Positions 1 to 7,275 of a stretch of 22,645 nt of DNA are shown in pieces. The DNA comes from a virus. The stretch lies in the IMG/VR virus record IMGVR_UViG_3300045973_000396, positions 1-22,645 of that record; one strand, 5' to 3'. The notes under the pieces are model-generated. The model searched no databases. It was not told where the DNA came from and was given only the letters and a program-made list of their open reading frames with translations. Every line of letters begins with the position of its first letter. Position 1 is the first letter of the stretch. Made by a program: the position numbers and the translations under genes.

Positions 1-50
1 TAAAACGGCACACGGGTTTCAGGGTAGAGGTATTGATAGACGTAGAACAT
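1..50 (-). CDS. 5' end of a probable GIY-YIG-like endonuclease gene (partial)
   Basis: Only the first 16 codons are in the window (start codon at 50-48); they read MFYVYQYLYPETRVPF, and the remaining TA fits a following Tyr. An aromatic-rich strand ending in PF(Y) is how many phage GIY-YIG proteins begin, with the strand leading into the YIG motif, but the YIG itself lies outside. An AGGAG Shine-Dalgarno sits 5 nt upstream of the ATG, and a late-promoter-like TAAATAG lies 22 nt upstream (79-73, minus). The gene is divergent from uvsX. The coding start is well supported; the family is an inference from very few residues. Confidence 0.5.
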   Translation of the reverse strand, partial: MFYVYQYLYPETRVPF

Positions 51-72
51 GGCACTCCTCGTTTCATGAACA

Positions 73-79
73 CTATTTA
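73..79 (-). promoter_or_regulatory. T4-like late promoter TAAATAG (minus strand)
   Basis: On the minus strand the bases read GTAAATAG, matching the core of the T4 late promoter TATAAATA recognised by the phage sigma factor gp55. It lies 22 nt before the ATG at 50. The same 7-mer precedes four other genes here, always 20-33 nt before the start. Confidence 0.6.
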
Positions 80-93
80 CGAAAGTCTTTAAT

Positions 94-1230
94 ATGGCAC
101 TCGCATTCCTACGCGACTTCCGCAAGAAGTTGGAAAAGATGGAAGACGTCATGACCAACTTTGATCCGCCAACGTTCTGGTACAGCACTGGGAACTACGC
201 GATCAACAAGGCGGTCTCGGGGTCGTACACCAAGGGAATTCCACAAGGGCGCATCACCTGTCTCGCCGGTCCTTCAGGGGCCGGTAAGTCATTTGAGTTG
301 TGCAACATCCTGAAGAACGCTCAAGAAGAAGCTGGTGCATTCGTGCTGGCGCTGGACTCGGAGAACGCGCTCGATCGCGGGTACATGTCCAAGATCGGCA
401 TGAAGCTCGATGAAGACAACTTCCAGTACGCTGGTGTCACGACGTTCAGTCACGTGGTGACGATCGTCTCGGACTTCATCAAGGCGTACACGGCCGCGTA
501 CGGGTACGATAAGCCCGATTCACCGAAGGTCATCATCGCGCTGGACAGTCTGGACATGCTCCTGACCGACACCGAAGATGAGCACTTCAACAAGGGCGAT
601 CAGAAGGGCGACCAAGGCCAGCGGGCCAAGCAAGCGAAGCACATGTTGCGGACCCTCGTGTCTCGCATCAAGCGTCTTCCAATGGCTTTCCTCGTCACAC
701 ACCAGGTGTACCCCAACTCTGACATGACGAACGGTCAAGGTGCTTGGATCGTGAACAACGCCATCAAGTACTCCGCGTCGCAGATCTTCCTGATCACGAA
801 CGGACGACTGAAGGAAGAAGGCGTGACCACGGGTATCCGTATGAAGGTTGAAGCGTACAAGAGCCGCTTCGCTCGTCTGGGCACCAAGGTTGAAGTCGAG
901 GTTCCGTACTCGGCCGGCATGAGCAAGTTCTCTGGACTGCTTGATCTGTTGGAAGACAACAAGATCATCACTGGCGGTCCGTGGAAGGGCTTGCAGCTGC
1001 CAGGACAGGACGTTATCAAGTTCCAGGAACGTCACCTGAACGACGAGCTGTTCGCGAAGATCATGTCGCATCCCCTCATCAAGGACGAGGAACAGACGGT
1101 TCTCGAGCTGATGAACACGACGGTAGAGACTCTGGAAGACGAACCAGAGACCGAAGTCAAGCCAAAGCGCGGCCGCAAGGCTGCACCTGATGAACCGCAA
1201 TCGGTCATCAGCATCGAACAAGGAGAATGA
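94..1230 (+). CDS. uvsX: UvsX/RecA-like recombinase
   Basis: This is a RecA-family ATPase of 378 aa, close to T4 UvsX (about 390 aa), which coats single-stranded DNA and drives strand exchange in recombination-dependent replication and repair. The Walker A motif GPSGAGKS is at residues 59-66. The Walker B strand VIIALDSLD is at 146-154. The segment around 195-235 (MAFLVTHQVYPN, then GQGAWIVNNAIKYSA) matches the loop and strand region of UvsX. The tail after about residue 350 is acidic and then Lys/Arg-rich, as expected for a regulatory tail. No Shine-Dalgarno is visible; the start is preceded by TACGAAAGTC, a 10-mer also found before the gene at 4051. Downstream neighbours are uvsY-like and uvsW-like genes, which supports the call. 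Confidence 0.93.
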   Translation: MALAFLRDFRKKLEKMEDVMTNFDPPTFWYSTGNYAINKAVSGSYTKGIPQGRITCLAGPSGAGKSFELCNILKNAQEEAGAFVLALDSENALDRGYMSKIGMKLDEDNFQYAGVTTFSHVVTIVSDFIKAYTAAYGYDKPDSPKVIIALDSLDMLLTDTEDEHFNKGDQKGDQGQRAKQAKHMLRTLVSRIKRLPMAFLVTHQVYPNSDMTNGQGAWIVNNAIKYSASQIFLITNGRLKEEGVTTGIRMKVEAYKSRFARLGTKVEVEVPYSAGMSKFSGLLDLLEDNKIITGGPWKGLQLPGQDVIKFQERHLNDELFAKIMSHPLIKDEEQTVLELMNTTVETLEDEPETEVKPKRGRKAAPDEPQSVISIEQGE

Positions 1231-1232
1231 AG

Positions 1233-1427
1233 ATGGAACATCATGTGAATATTACCATCCAGCCAGTCGTTGGCGGATTCATCGTCCAGTACCCCGTGAA
1301 GGCTGGCAGCGACGTCAAGTACGTCACTGAAGTCGTGACCACCGTCGGCAAGGCCATGCGCGTTGCCAAGAAGGCGGTCGAAGAGTTCAGCCTCGTCGCG
1401 AAGACGAAGGACGAAGTCGAAGCCTGA
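1233..1427 (+). CDS. Small conserved-looking protein of unknown function
   Basis: A 64-aa product (MEHHVNITIQPVVGGFIVQY...), probably one small alpha/beta domain with alternating hydrophobic strands followed by a Lys-rich helix and an acidic end. Function not recognised. An earlier ATG at 1227 overlaps the uvsX stop (ATGA), but AGGAG at 1221-1225 lies only 1 nt from it and 7 nt from the ATG at 1233, so 1233 is the better start. It is co-transcribed with uvsX and followed by a terminator-like hairpin at 1439-1459. Confidence 0.7.
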   Translation: MEHHVNITIQPVVGGFIVQYPVKAGSDVKYVTEVVTTVGKAMRVAKKAVEEFSLVAKTKDEVEA

Positions 1428-1438
1428 TCCCACGGCCC

Positions 1439-1459
1439 AGCGCCCTTGAACAGGGCGCT
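1439..1459 (+). terminator. GC-rich hairpin, likely terminator after the uvsX operon
   Basis: AGCGCCCT (1439-1446) and AGGGCGCT (1452-1459) are perfect 8-bp complements around a 5-nt loop, followed by a short T-containing stretch (TGTT). It lies 11 nt after the stop at 1427. The second arm can pair instead with 1484-1490, so this hairpin competes with the one around the uvsY promoter. Confidence 0.6.
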
Positions 1460-1490
1460 TGTTACAATTGAAAAGTTGTAACGGCGCCCT
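1452..1490 (+). promoter_or_regulatory. Promoter-like TACAAT inside a long inverted repeat, upstream of the uvsY-like gene
   Basis: AGGGCGC (1452-1458) pairs with GCGCCCT (1484-1490), and GTTACAA (1461-1467) pairs with TTGTAAC (1476-1482), giving 14 bp interrupted by a small TT/G bulge. A -10-like TACAAT is at 1463-1468. The repeat ends just before the start region of the uvsY-like gene. Reading of the site: the nested start point would give RNA lacking the 5' arm, while read-through RNA would fold. Confidence 0.55.
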
Positions 1491-1504
1491 GTGTGGACTT
1501 CAAA

Positions 1505-1972
1505 ATGATCAATCTCTTCGAGCTCGGCACTACCTTCGATGTGATGGCTCCACAACTCCTGAACTTCTTCGACAAGTGGGAGAAGGAGATTGTGAGTGCA
1601 GCTCCGATCTTCAACATTGAAGGTGAGCGCATCGAGAAGCTGGCTCGTGACCTACCACACCATCAGGTGTTCTATGCTCAGCGTGCGCAAGAGGCACGCG
1701 CATTGGTGAAGTGGCTTGAGATCATGAAGGCTCAGAAGGAAGCACGGCACATCAAGAACTACAACAACTCCCCTCGTGCCCTGGCTGCCCGTGAACAAGC
1801 GGCGTACATTCAGGGTGAGAAGGACGTTGTTGAACTGAACCAACTCATCGTGAACACGGCGCTGCTTCAGCAGCAGTTCGAGGAAATCGTCGAAGCTGTG
1901 AAGCAGATGGGTTGGATGATCGGCAACATCACCAAGCTTCGTGTCGCTGAGATGCAGGACGCGGTCATCTAA
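1505..1972 (+). CDS. uvsY: UvsY-like recombination mediator
   Basis: A 155-aa, largely helical protein. Its C-terminal half (from KNYNNSPRAL, through GEKDVVELN, to MIGNITKLRVAEMQD) resembles T4 UvsY, where an ADKDVLK segment is followed by a long helix and an IKHIQDMRAFE-type ending. UvsY (137 aa in T4) loads UvsX onto gp32-coated single-stranded DNA. The position between uvsX-like and uvsW-like genes matches this role. A GTG at 1493 is a possible alternative start in frame; neither start has a clear Shine-Dalgarno. The ATG at 1505 is preferred because CAAAATGATC also begins the gene at 4051. Its promoter region is the inverted repeat at 1452-1490. Confidence 0.75.
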   Translation: MINLFELGTTFDVMAPQLLNFFDKWEKEIVSAAPIFNIEGERIEKLARDLPHHQVFYAQRAQEARALVKWLEIMKAQKEARHIKNYNNSPRALAAREQAAYIQGEKDVVELNQLIVNTALLQQQFEEIVEAVKQMGWMIGNITKLRVAEMQDAVI

Positions 1973-2415
1973 TGCCACTACCAACTACCCCAACTGGTGC
2001 TCCCCAACAGCCAGCACCACCGAATCCACAGAACGGTCCGAACAATCCGTACTACAACCCGTTCACGTACACCTATGGAGCTGCAGTGGGCGGTGTACCA
2101 GCGGCACCAACGGTGATCGGCGTTCCTTCAACAAAGGCGCCATTCACGTTGACGCACACCTCACCGCGTCAGCTTCTGCGCATGACAACATCACCACAGG
2201 GCGATCTGATCGTCTCCTTTACGGGTGAAGAGAATGGGCAGTACCTGAATCTGGAGTTTGCACCTGAGCGGAACATCACAACGTTCGAGCAGATTCAGTT
2301 CAACTTGCTTCTCATCGGTGCTATTCATCAAGTGGTCACCACCTGTCAGCACGTGATGCAGTACGTTCGTGCACATCAACTGGAACGTCATTTCAAGATC
2401 ACGGTCACCGCATGA
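1972..2415 (+). CDS. Protein of unknown function with Pro-rich N-terminus
   Basis: A 147-aa product. Residues 1-55 are rich in Pro, Asn, Thr and Tyr and probably disordered (MPLPTTPTGAPQQP...). Residues 60-147 look like a small folded domain with two beta strands (DLIVSFTG, YLNLEFAP) and a helix (FEQIQFNLLLIGAIHQVVTTCQ). The start codon overlaps the uvsY-like stop by one base (TAATG), and the end overlaps the helicase start (ATGA), so translation is likely coupled across all three genes. Function not recognised; context suggests a recombination or repair role. Confidence 0.72.
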   Translation: MPLPTTPTGAPQQPAPPNPQNGPNNPYYNPFTYTYGAAVGGVPAAPTVIGVPSTKAPFTLTHTSPRQLLRMTTSPQGDLIVSFTGEENGQYLNLEFAPERNITTFEQIQFNLLLIGAIHQVVTTCQHVMQYVRAHQLERHFKITVTA

Positions 2416-3818
2416 CAAAGGTAGCAAGCATCTGGGTTCGCGATGAAGTGTGGATGACGGTCCAAGGACTTGACCCGGCCGATCATACCTTCCTCTGGAA
2501 CAAGTACGCCATCGAGGTTGAAGGCTCGTTCTTCATGCCCGCGCGGAAGCTTGGTCGTTGGGATGGCAAGATCCGCTTCTTCGACAAGACTGGCAAGGTC
2601 TTCCTGCGGTTCATCGACGAGATCGCCGAGTACCTTGACAAGTGGGGCTATGAGGTCGTGCTGCATGATCTGCGCCGCCCACTGCATGTGGTACAAGGGC
2701 GACTGCACAAGGACCACTTCGTCGGGAAGGCAAAGGTCAAGCTCGAGGTTCGTCCGTATCAAGTCGATGCGGTGAATGCAGCGCTTGATGCTGGCTCAGG
2801 CATGGTCATCGCGGCAACTGGTGCTGGCAAGACGATCATGGTTGCTGGTATGTGCTCAGTGCTCGGTGAAGAAGGCATCAAGTGCATCACCATCGTACCA
2901 TCGTCAGACTTGGTTGACCAGACCTCGAAGCTGTTTGAGCTTGCGGGCGTTGAGCACGGCATCTATTCGGGGAACGAGAAGAATCTGAAGGCGATGCACT
3001 GCATCGCAACGTGGCAAGCGCTCCAGAACAACCCGACGATCATGCAGCAGTTTCAATGCGCGATCGTTGACGAGGCGCATGGAGCTTCAGCCAAGACCAT
3101 TGGCGACTTGATCACTGAACATGGCAAGCACATCGGGTACCGCTTTGGTTTCACCGGAACAATGCCAAAGCCGAAGACCGATCAAGCGACGCTGCGTGGA
3201 TCACTTGGCGACGTGCTGTACACTATCACTGCCGCCGATCTGATCAAGATGGGGTACCTTGCGGACTTGGAGATCCAGCCAGTGGAGATCCAGGAGAAGG
3301 CTGAAGAGGACTTCCCCGACTACAGCGCTGAGAAGGCGTACACATCACGTCAGCCGGAACGGCTCGAGTTCCTGGCGGACCTGATCATCGATCGAGCCGC
3401 GAAGCACGGGAATACGCTGGTCCTGGTGAACACCATCAAGCAAGGTCAGCAGCTCCAGAAGCTCATCAAGGACTCAGTGTTCCTGCAAGGCAGCACCGAG
3501 AACGACGTGCGTGCTGAATGGTACTCGACCTTCGAGAGCCGTGACGACTTGATCGTGATTGCGACGGTCGGTATCGCTGCCGTGGGCATCTCGATTGACC
3601 GTGTTTTCTGTCTCTTCCTCGTTGACGCGGGCAAGAGCTTCATCAAGTGCATTCAGTCCATTGGGCGTGGTCTTCGCAAGGGTCGTGACAAGGACTTCGT
3701 GCATGTCTATGACGTGTACTCGTCTCTGAAGTGGGGCAAGAAGCATGCGAAAGAGCGTGCCAAGTTCTACAAAGAGGCGACATACACCTTCCTCAAGGTT
3801 CTGAAAGCAAAGCTATGA
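2412..3818 (+). CDS. uvsW: UvsW-like SF2 DNA helicase
   Basis: A 468-aa superfamily 2 helicase, near the length of T4 UvsW (503 aa), which unwinds branched DNA and R-loops and reverses forks. Motifs in order: Q117 before motif I; motif I ATGAGKT at 135-141; motif II DEAH at 220-223; motif III-like TGT at 248-250; motif VI QSIGRGLRKG at 415-424. Residues 1-110 form an N-terminal domain containing GRWDGKIRFFDK, comparable to the small N-terminal domain of UvsW. Starts by ATGA overlap with the preceding gene and has no own Shine-Dalgarno, so it is probably translated by coupling. Confidence 0.92.
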   Translation: MTKVASIWVRDEVWMTVQGLDPADHTFLWNKYAIEVEGSFFMPARKLGRWDGKIRFFDKTGKVFLRFIDEIAEYLDKWGYEVVLHDLRRPLHVVQGRLHKDHFVGKAKVKLEVRPYQVDAVNAALDAGSGMVIAATGAGKTIMVAGMCSVLGEEGIKCITIVPSSDLVDQTSKLFELAGVEHGIYSGNEKNLKAMHCIATWQALQNNPTIMQQFQCAIVDEAHGASAKTIGDLITEHGKHIGYRFGFTGTMPKPKTDQATLRGSLGDVLYTITAADLIKMGYLADLEIQPVEIQEKAEEDFPDYSAEKAYTSRQPERLEFLADLIIDRAAKHGNTLVLVNTIKQGQQLQKLIKDSVFLQGSTENDVRAEWYSTFESRDDLIVIATVGIAAVGISIDRVFCLFLVDAGKSFIKCIQSIGRGLRKGRDKDFVHVYDVYSSLKWGKKHAKERAKFYKEATYTFLKVLKAKL

Positions 3819-4036
3819 CCTGCCCATTCAAGCGCTGCCAAGATCAAGTGACGCACTGTGATGGTGCCTGCCACGGTGTGATGCCTGATGGCACCCCATT
3901 GGTTCAACTGCCAGAGCTTCGTGAGGATCTGCGAGGATGGTCCTGCACAGGTCTTGGCAAGGAAGGCAATGGTTCCACTCAGGTGGGTGCTTTCTTCGAC
4001 TGGCTGAATGAAGCCTCTTTCCACCCATACGTCTGA
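3815..4036 (+). CDS. Small Cys-rich protein, possible zinc-binding
   Basis: A 73-aa product starting at the ATG that overlaps the helicase stop (ATGA). The N-terminus holds Cys3, Cys8, Cys15 and Cys19 followed by His20 (C-X4-C-X6-C-X3-CH), a spacing compatible with a metal site. The rest (LPELREDLRGWSCTG, then VGAFFDWLNEASFHPYV) looks like a short folded domain. The frame is open further upstream inside uvsW, but the overlapping ATG is the natural start. Function unknown. Confidence 0.72.
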   Translation: MTCPFKRCQDQVTHCDGACHGVMPDGTPLVQLPELREDLRGWSCTGLGKEGNGSTQVGAFFDWLNEASFHPYV

Positions 4037-4050
4037 TACGAAAGTCCAAA

Positions 4051-4560
4051 ATGATCATCCTGAACGAATGCAACTCTCCGTACATCATCGAGTCGCTGAC
4101 ACAACCGCTCCCGCTGCGTCACCACTGGATCTTCAGCGCTCAGGCGCTGGACTTCATGCTGAACGAGATCACATACCTCGAGGAGACCTCAGGACCGACG
4201 GTGACTCTCATGATTGCAGACACCGAAGTCAAGGTCCCGGGCGCTTGGAGTGTCTTGATCGTCGACATGGAGACATACACCGTCGACGCAGTGCCGGTTA
4301 CCGCCTGTGCTGCCTTTGAACATCACGCCTTCGTGTTCTCACCGAACGACGGCAAGCTCATCACCGCGCCAATCCGGGTTGTGAACTTCCAACCGAAGGG
4401 TGTCTGCATCTACCCAGCGCTGGATAAGGCGCAGTCACTCATCCATGCGATTACTCCAGGCATTTCGCATGGTAAAAGCGTTCCGCGTGGTGTCGTCGTT
4501 GGTCCGAGTGACCTCTGGCGTTGGGTCGGTGGCAAAACCGTCGGCGACATTCTCGGCTGA
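4051..4560 (+). CDS. Protein of unknown function
   Basis: A 169-aa product, mainly beta by appearance (TVTLMIADTEVKVPG, SVLIVDMETYTVDAVPV, IRVVNFQPKGVCIYP). No signal peptide or membrane segment, and no motif I can assign to a family. It lies 14 nt after the Cys-rich gene. The 16 bases before its ATG include TACGAAAGTC, shared with the uvsX start region, and there is no Shine-Dalgarno. It is probably the last gene of the recombination block, because the next gene has its own late promoter. Confidence 0.78.
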   Translation: MIILNECNSPYIIESLTQPLPLRHHWIFSAQALDFMLNEITYLEETSGPTVTLMIADTEVKVPGAWSVLIVDMETYTVDAVPVTACAAFEHHAFVFSPNDGKLITAPIRVVNFQPKGVCIYPALDKAQSLIHAITPGISHGKSVPRGVVVGPSDLWRWVGGKTVGDILG

Positions 4561-4570
4561 CAGGCTGGCT

Positions 4571-4577
4571 TAAATAG
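4571..4577 (+). promoter_or_regulatory. T4-like late promoter TAAATAG for the endolysin
   Basis: CTTAAATAGGC matches the T4 late promoter core. Initiation would fall near 4583-4585. The element overlaps the upstream arm of the inverted repeat 4574-4599, so late RNA would lack that arm. Lysis genes are expected to be late genes, which fits. Confidence 0.7.
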
Positions 4578-4599
4578 GCTCTGAACACAAGGAGCCTAT
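4574..4599 (+). promoter_or_regulatory. Inverted repeat that would hide the endolysin ribosome-binding site
   Basis: ATAGGCTC (4574-4581) and GAGCCTAT (4592-4599) are perfect 8-bp complements with a 10-nt loop. The 3' arm includes the GAG of the AAGGAG Shine-Dalgarno (4589-4594) and the first two bases of an ATG at 4598. The 5' arm includes part of the late promoter. This is the arrangement known for T4 lysozyme gene e and soc: folded and silent in early read-through RNA, open in late RNA. Confidence 0.65.
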
Positions 4600-4603
4600 G
4601 CAC

Positions 4604-5209
4604 ATGAGCGATTACCCGAAGTCGTACGAAGCCGCCGTCAATCATGCAATGTTGTATGAAGTTGGCGGCTTTTGGAACCTCGAAACCCCGGGCGCTCGTG
4701 AAGGCCTTATCGAAACTGCTGCACAGCGCAAGGCTGTCGGTTACGTCAACGACCCCCTTGACCTGGGCGGCGAGACGAAGTTTGGCGTTGCGAAAAACGC
4801 GAACCCTGATCTTGACATCCACTCACTGGACTGGGCTGCTGCTATGCGGGTTTACTACCGCAGGTACTGGCTCGCAAGTCACTGTGACGAGATCAGTGAA
4901 GTTGCGCCACGGCTTGCTGTGTTGCACTTCGACATCGCAGTGAACCACGGCGTTGGTCGTGCTGCGAAGTTCCTCCAACGGGCACTCGGCGTTGCTGATG
5001 ATGGCGACATCGGCCCTGGAACAATCAAGGCCTTGAAGGCCAACACGGATGAGCTTGCTCTGTGCAATGCGGTCTGTGATCAACGCGTGGCGTTCTACCA
5101 CGCGATCGTTGCGAACAAGCCTGAACAGGCACGGTTCTTGAAGGGCTGGCTCCGCCGCTCTGATGAACTTCGTACGTTCGTGACGAGCTCGGACACCACG
5201 TTCGAATAA
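4604..5209 (+). CDS. Endolysin, glycoside hydrolase family 108-like muramidase with peptidoglycan-binding domain
   Basis: A 201-aa lysozyme-like protein. The GH108 signature is seen as VNDPLDLGGETKFGV (residues 48-62) and FDIAVNHGVGRAAKFLQ (109-125). The likely catalytic Glu is E19 in MLYEVGG; about 25 residues are inserted between it and the VNDP motif compared with the usual EGGYVNDP arrangement. The C-terminal part (DGDIGPGTIKAL at 133-144, then a Lys/Arg helix) matches the peptidoglycan-binding domain 3 that usually follows GH108. No signal peptide, so release would need a holin. Start choice: AAGGAG lies 9 nt before the ATG at 4604 but only 3 nt before the ATG at 4598, which would add Met-His. 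Confidence 0.88.
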   Translation: MSDYPKSYEAAVNHAMLYEVGGFWNLETPGAREGLIETAAQRKAVGYVNDPLDLGGETKFGVAKNANPDLDIHSLDWAAAMRVYYRRYWLASHCDEISEVAPRLAVLHFDIAVNHGVGRAAKFLQRALGVADDGDIGPGTIKALKANTDELALCNAVCDQRVAFYHAIVANKPEQARFLKGWLRRSDELRTFVTSSDTTFE

Positions 5210-5230
5210 CCTCCACACAGTCCTGAACAC

Positions 5231-5275
5231 CAGAGACCCGGTTGCATTTGTAACCGGATGTTACAATCGTCTCTG
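5231..5275 (+). promoter_or_regulatory. Nested inverted repeats with TACAAT upstream of the reductase gene
   Basis: Outer arms CAGAGAC (5231-5237) and GTCTCTG (5269-5275) are perfect 7-bp complements. Between them is an 8-bp hairpin, CCGGTTGC (5238-5245) with GTAACCGG (5250-5257), containing one G-T pair and an ATTT loop; it may also end endolysin transcription. A -10-like TACAAT lies at 5262-5267, with weak -35 candidates only. Two further GTTACAC copies follow at 5279-5285 and 5288-5294. The reductase ATG at 5305 has no Shine-Dalgarno. Confidence 0.5.
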
Positions 5276-5304
5276 TCAGTTACACTTGTTACACCTCGAA
5301 ATCT

Positions 5305-7215
5305 ATGACCCAACTCATCAACCCACCCCTGTACGAAACCTTCATTGCCAAGTCGCGCTATGCGCGCTATCTCGACCAATACAAGCGTCGGGAGAACTGG
5401 GCCGAGACCACCAACCGCTACATCGAGTTCATGCAGACGCATTTGTCGACCAAGCATGACTACATGATCCCAGCTGACATCCTCGAGGAAGTTCGAGCTG
5501 CGATTGCCAATCAAGAAGTGATGCCATCCATGCGGGCGTTGATGACCGCTGGTAAGGCCCTTGGTCGTGACAACACGGCTGGCTACAACTGCAGCTACCT
5601 GCCGATCGACGATCCGAAGGCCTTCGACGAAGCCATGTACATTCTACTGTGTGGCACTGGCGTCGGGTTCAGCGTTGAGCGTCAGTACGTACAGAAGCTG
5701 CCTGAGATTCCAGAGCGTGTGTATGACAGCGAGTCCACCATCGTGGTGTCCGACTCCAAGGAAGGCTGGGCCAAGGCGCTGCGTCAAGTCATCGCAATGC
5801 TGTACTCTGGCGAAGCTCCGCGTTGGGACGTCTCCAAGGTCCGCCCTGCTGGTGCTCGCCTCAAGACGTTCGGTGGCCGTGCCTCTGGTCCTGAACCGCT
5901 CGTTTCGTTGTTCGAGTTCGTGACTCGCACCTTCAAGGCAGCTCAAGGTCGTAAGCTAAACTCACTCGAGTGCCATGACATCATGTGCAAGATCGGTGAA
6001 GTGGTTGTGGTCGGCGGTGTTCGTCGTTCCGCAATGATCTCGCTGTCGAACTTGTCCGATGACCGTATGCGTCACGCCAAGGCTGGCGCATGGTGGGAGA
6101 CCCAAGGCCAGCGTGCCCTGTCGAACAACTCGGCCTGCTACACCGAGCGTCCGGATGTCGGTGCCTTCATGCGTGAATGGCTGTCGCTGTACGATTCGAA
6201 GTCAGGTGAACGTGGCATCTTCAATCGCGAAGCTGCGAAGAACGTTGCGAAGATGAACGGTCGCCGCGATCTGAACCACGAGTTCGGCACGAACCCATGC
6301 TCTGAGATCATCCTGCGTCCGTACCAGTTCTGCAACTTGACCGAGATCATTGTCCGCGCCACGGACACGATGGAGGACCTGCTCCGCAAGGCGCGCGTTG
6401 CCACGATCATCGGCACGTTCCAGTCGACGATGACGCACTTCCCGTACTTGCGGAAGATCTGGCGCGACAACACTGAAGCTGAACGCCTGCTCGGTGTGTC
6501 GATGACCGGTGTCCTTGACCACAAGCTGTTGAATGACGCCTCAGATCCGGAACTGCCAGCACGTCTCGAAGCGCTGAAGGCACATTGCGTTGCGGTGAAC
6601 AAGGAACTTGCTGCAATCCTCGGCATTCCGCAAGCTGCTGCAATCACCGCCATCAAGCCGTCCGGCACCGTATCGCAACTGTGTGACACCGCCTCTGGTC
6701 TGCATCCACGCCACGCTGCGTACTACTACCGTCGCGTTCGTGCCGACAACAAGGATCCGCTGACGAAGTTCATGATCGAAAAGGGTATTCCCAGCGAGCC
6801 CGATGTCACGAAGCCGCACAGCACAACCGTGTTCACGTTCCCGAAGAAGGCCCCTGAAGGTGCTCTGCTTCGCAAGGACTTGACTGCGGTGCAACACCTC
6901 CAGCTCTGGCTGACTTACCAGCGTTTCTACTGCGAGCACAAGCCGTCAGTCACCATCTCCGTCACGGAGAAGGAATGGCCGGCAGTCGGTGCTTTCGTGT
7001 GGGAGCACTTCGACGAAATGTCGGGTGTCTCCTTCCTGCCGTACGACGGTGGCAACTATCGCCAGGCTCCCTATGAGGACTGCTCCGAAAAGCAGTACCT
7101 CGAATTGCTCGAGAAGCTGCCACATGATCTGGAGTGGGACAGCATCATCGAGATCGAAGACAACGTCGAAGGCGCTCAACTCCTGGCTTGCACAGCTGGC
7201 GGTTGCGAAATCTAA
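5305..7215 (+). CDS. nrdJ: Adenosylcobalamin-dependent (class II) ribonucleotide reductase
   Basis: A 636-aa monomeric class II reductase, which converts ribonucleotides to deoxyribonucleotides using a radical generated from coenzyme B12. In the active-site loop, FGTNPCSEI holds C332 and E334, and FCNLTEI holds C343. The spacings (2 and 11 residues) equal those of C408, E410 and C419 in the Lactobacillus leichmannii enzyme. The partner cysteine is probably C96 (GYNCSYLP). The C-terminal CX4C pair (C629, C634) matches the redox-shuttle pair of that enzyme. No ATP-cone domain is evident at the N-terminus. Glutaredoxin follows immediately and may re-reduce the enzyme. T4 itself uses class I and III enzymes, so this is a lineage difference. 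Confidence 0.93.
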   Translation: MTQLINPPLYETFIAKSRYARYLDQYKRRENWAETTNRYIEFMQTHLSTKHDYMIPADILEEVRAAIANQEVMPSMRALMTAGKALGRDNTAGYNCSYLPIDDPKAFDEAMYILLCGTGVGFSVERQYVQKLPEIPERVYDSESTIVVSDSKEGWAKALRQVIAMLYSGEAPRWDVSKVRPAGARLKTFGGRASGPEPLVSLFEFVTRTFKAAQGRKLNSLECHDIMCKIGEVVVVGGVRRSAMISLSNLSDDRMRHAKAGAWWETQGQRALSNNSACYTERPDVGAFMREWLSLYDSKSGERGIFNREAAKNVAKMNGRRDLNHEFGTNPCSEIILRPYQFCNLTEIIVRATDTMEDLLRKARVATIIGTFQSTMTHFPYLRKIWRDNTEAERLLGVSMTGVLDHKLLNDASDPELPARLEALKAHCVAVNKELAAILGIPQAAAITAIKPSGTVSQLCDTASGLHPRHAAYYYRRVRADNKDPLTKFMIEKGIPSEPDVTKPHSTTVFTFPKKAPEGALLRKDLTAVQHLQLWLTYQRFYCEHKPSVTISVTEKEWPAVGAFVWEHFDEMSGVSFLPYDGGNYRQAPYEDCSEKQYLELLEKLPHDLEWDSIIEIEDNVEGAQLLACTAGGCEI

Positions 7216-7221
7216 CCCATT

Positions 7222-7240
7222 TCCCGCTTCGACAGCGGGA
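7222..7240 (+). terminator. Hairpin between reductase and glutaredoxin genes
   Basis: TCCCGCT (7222-7228) and AGCGGGA (7234-7240) form a perfect 7-bp stem with loop TCGAC, 7 nt after the reductase stop. No T-run follows, so it could be a weak terminator, an RNA-processing site or a 3' stabiliser. Confidence 0.4.
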
Positions 7241-7275
7241 TCAAACTCTCTACCCTCTTAAAGGATTGAACTGAG

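Noticed and set aside
49-102. ATGGCACTC direct repeat at 49-57 and 94-102, with a six-codon frame (MALLVS) at 49-69
   Set aside because: Could be a leader peptide or a small duplication, but the first copy overlaps the start of the divergent minus-strand gene and has no ribosome-binding site; chance is as likely.
520-1221. Long minus-strand open frame (233 aa) opposite uvsX
   Set aside because: Shadow of uvsX codon bias; low-complexity His/Arg/Leu product, no ribosome-binding site, and the plus-strand gene is certain.
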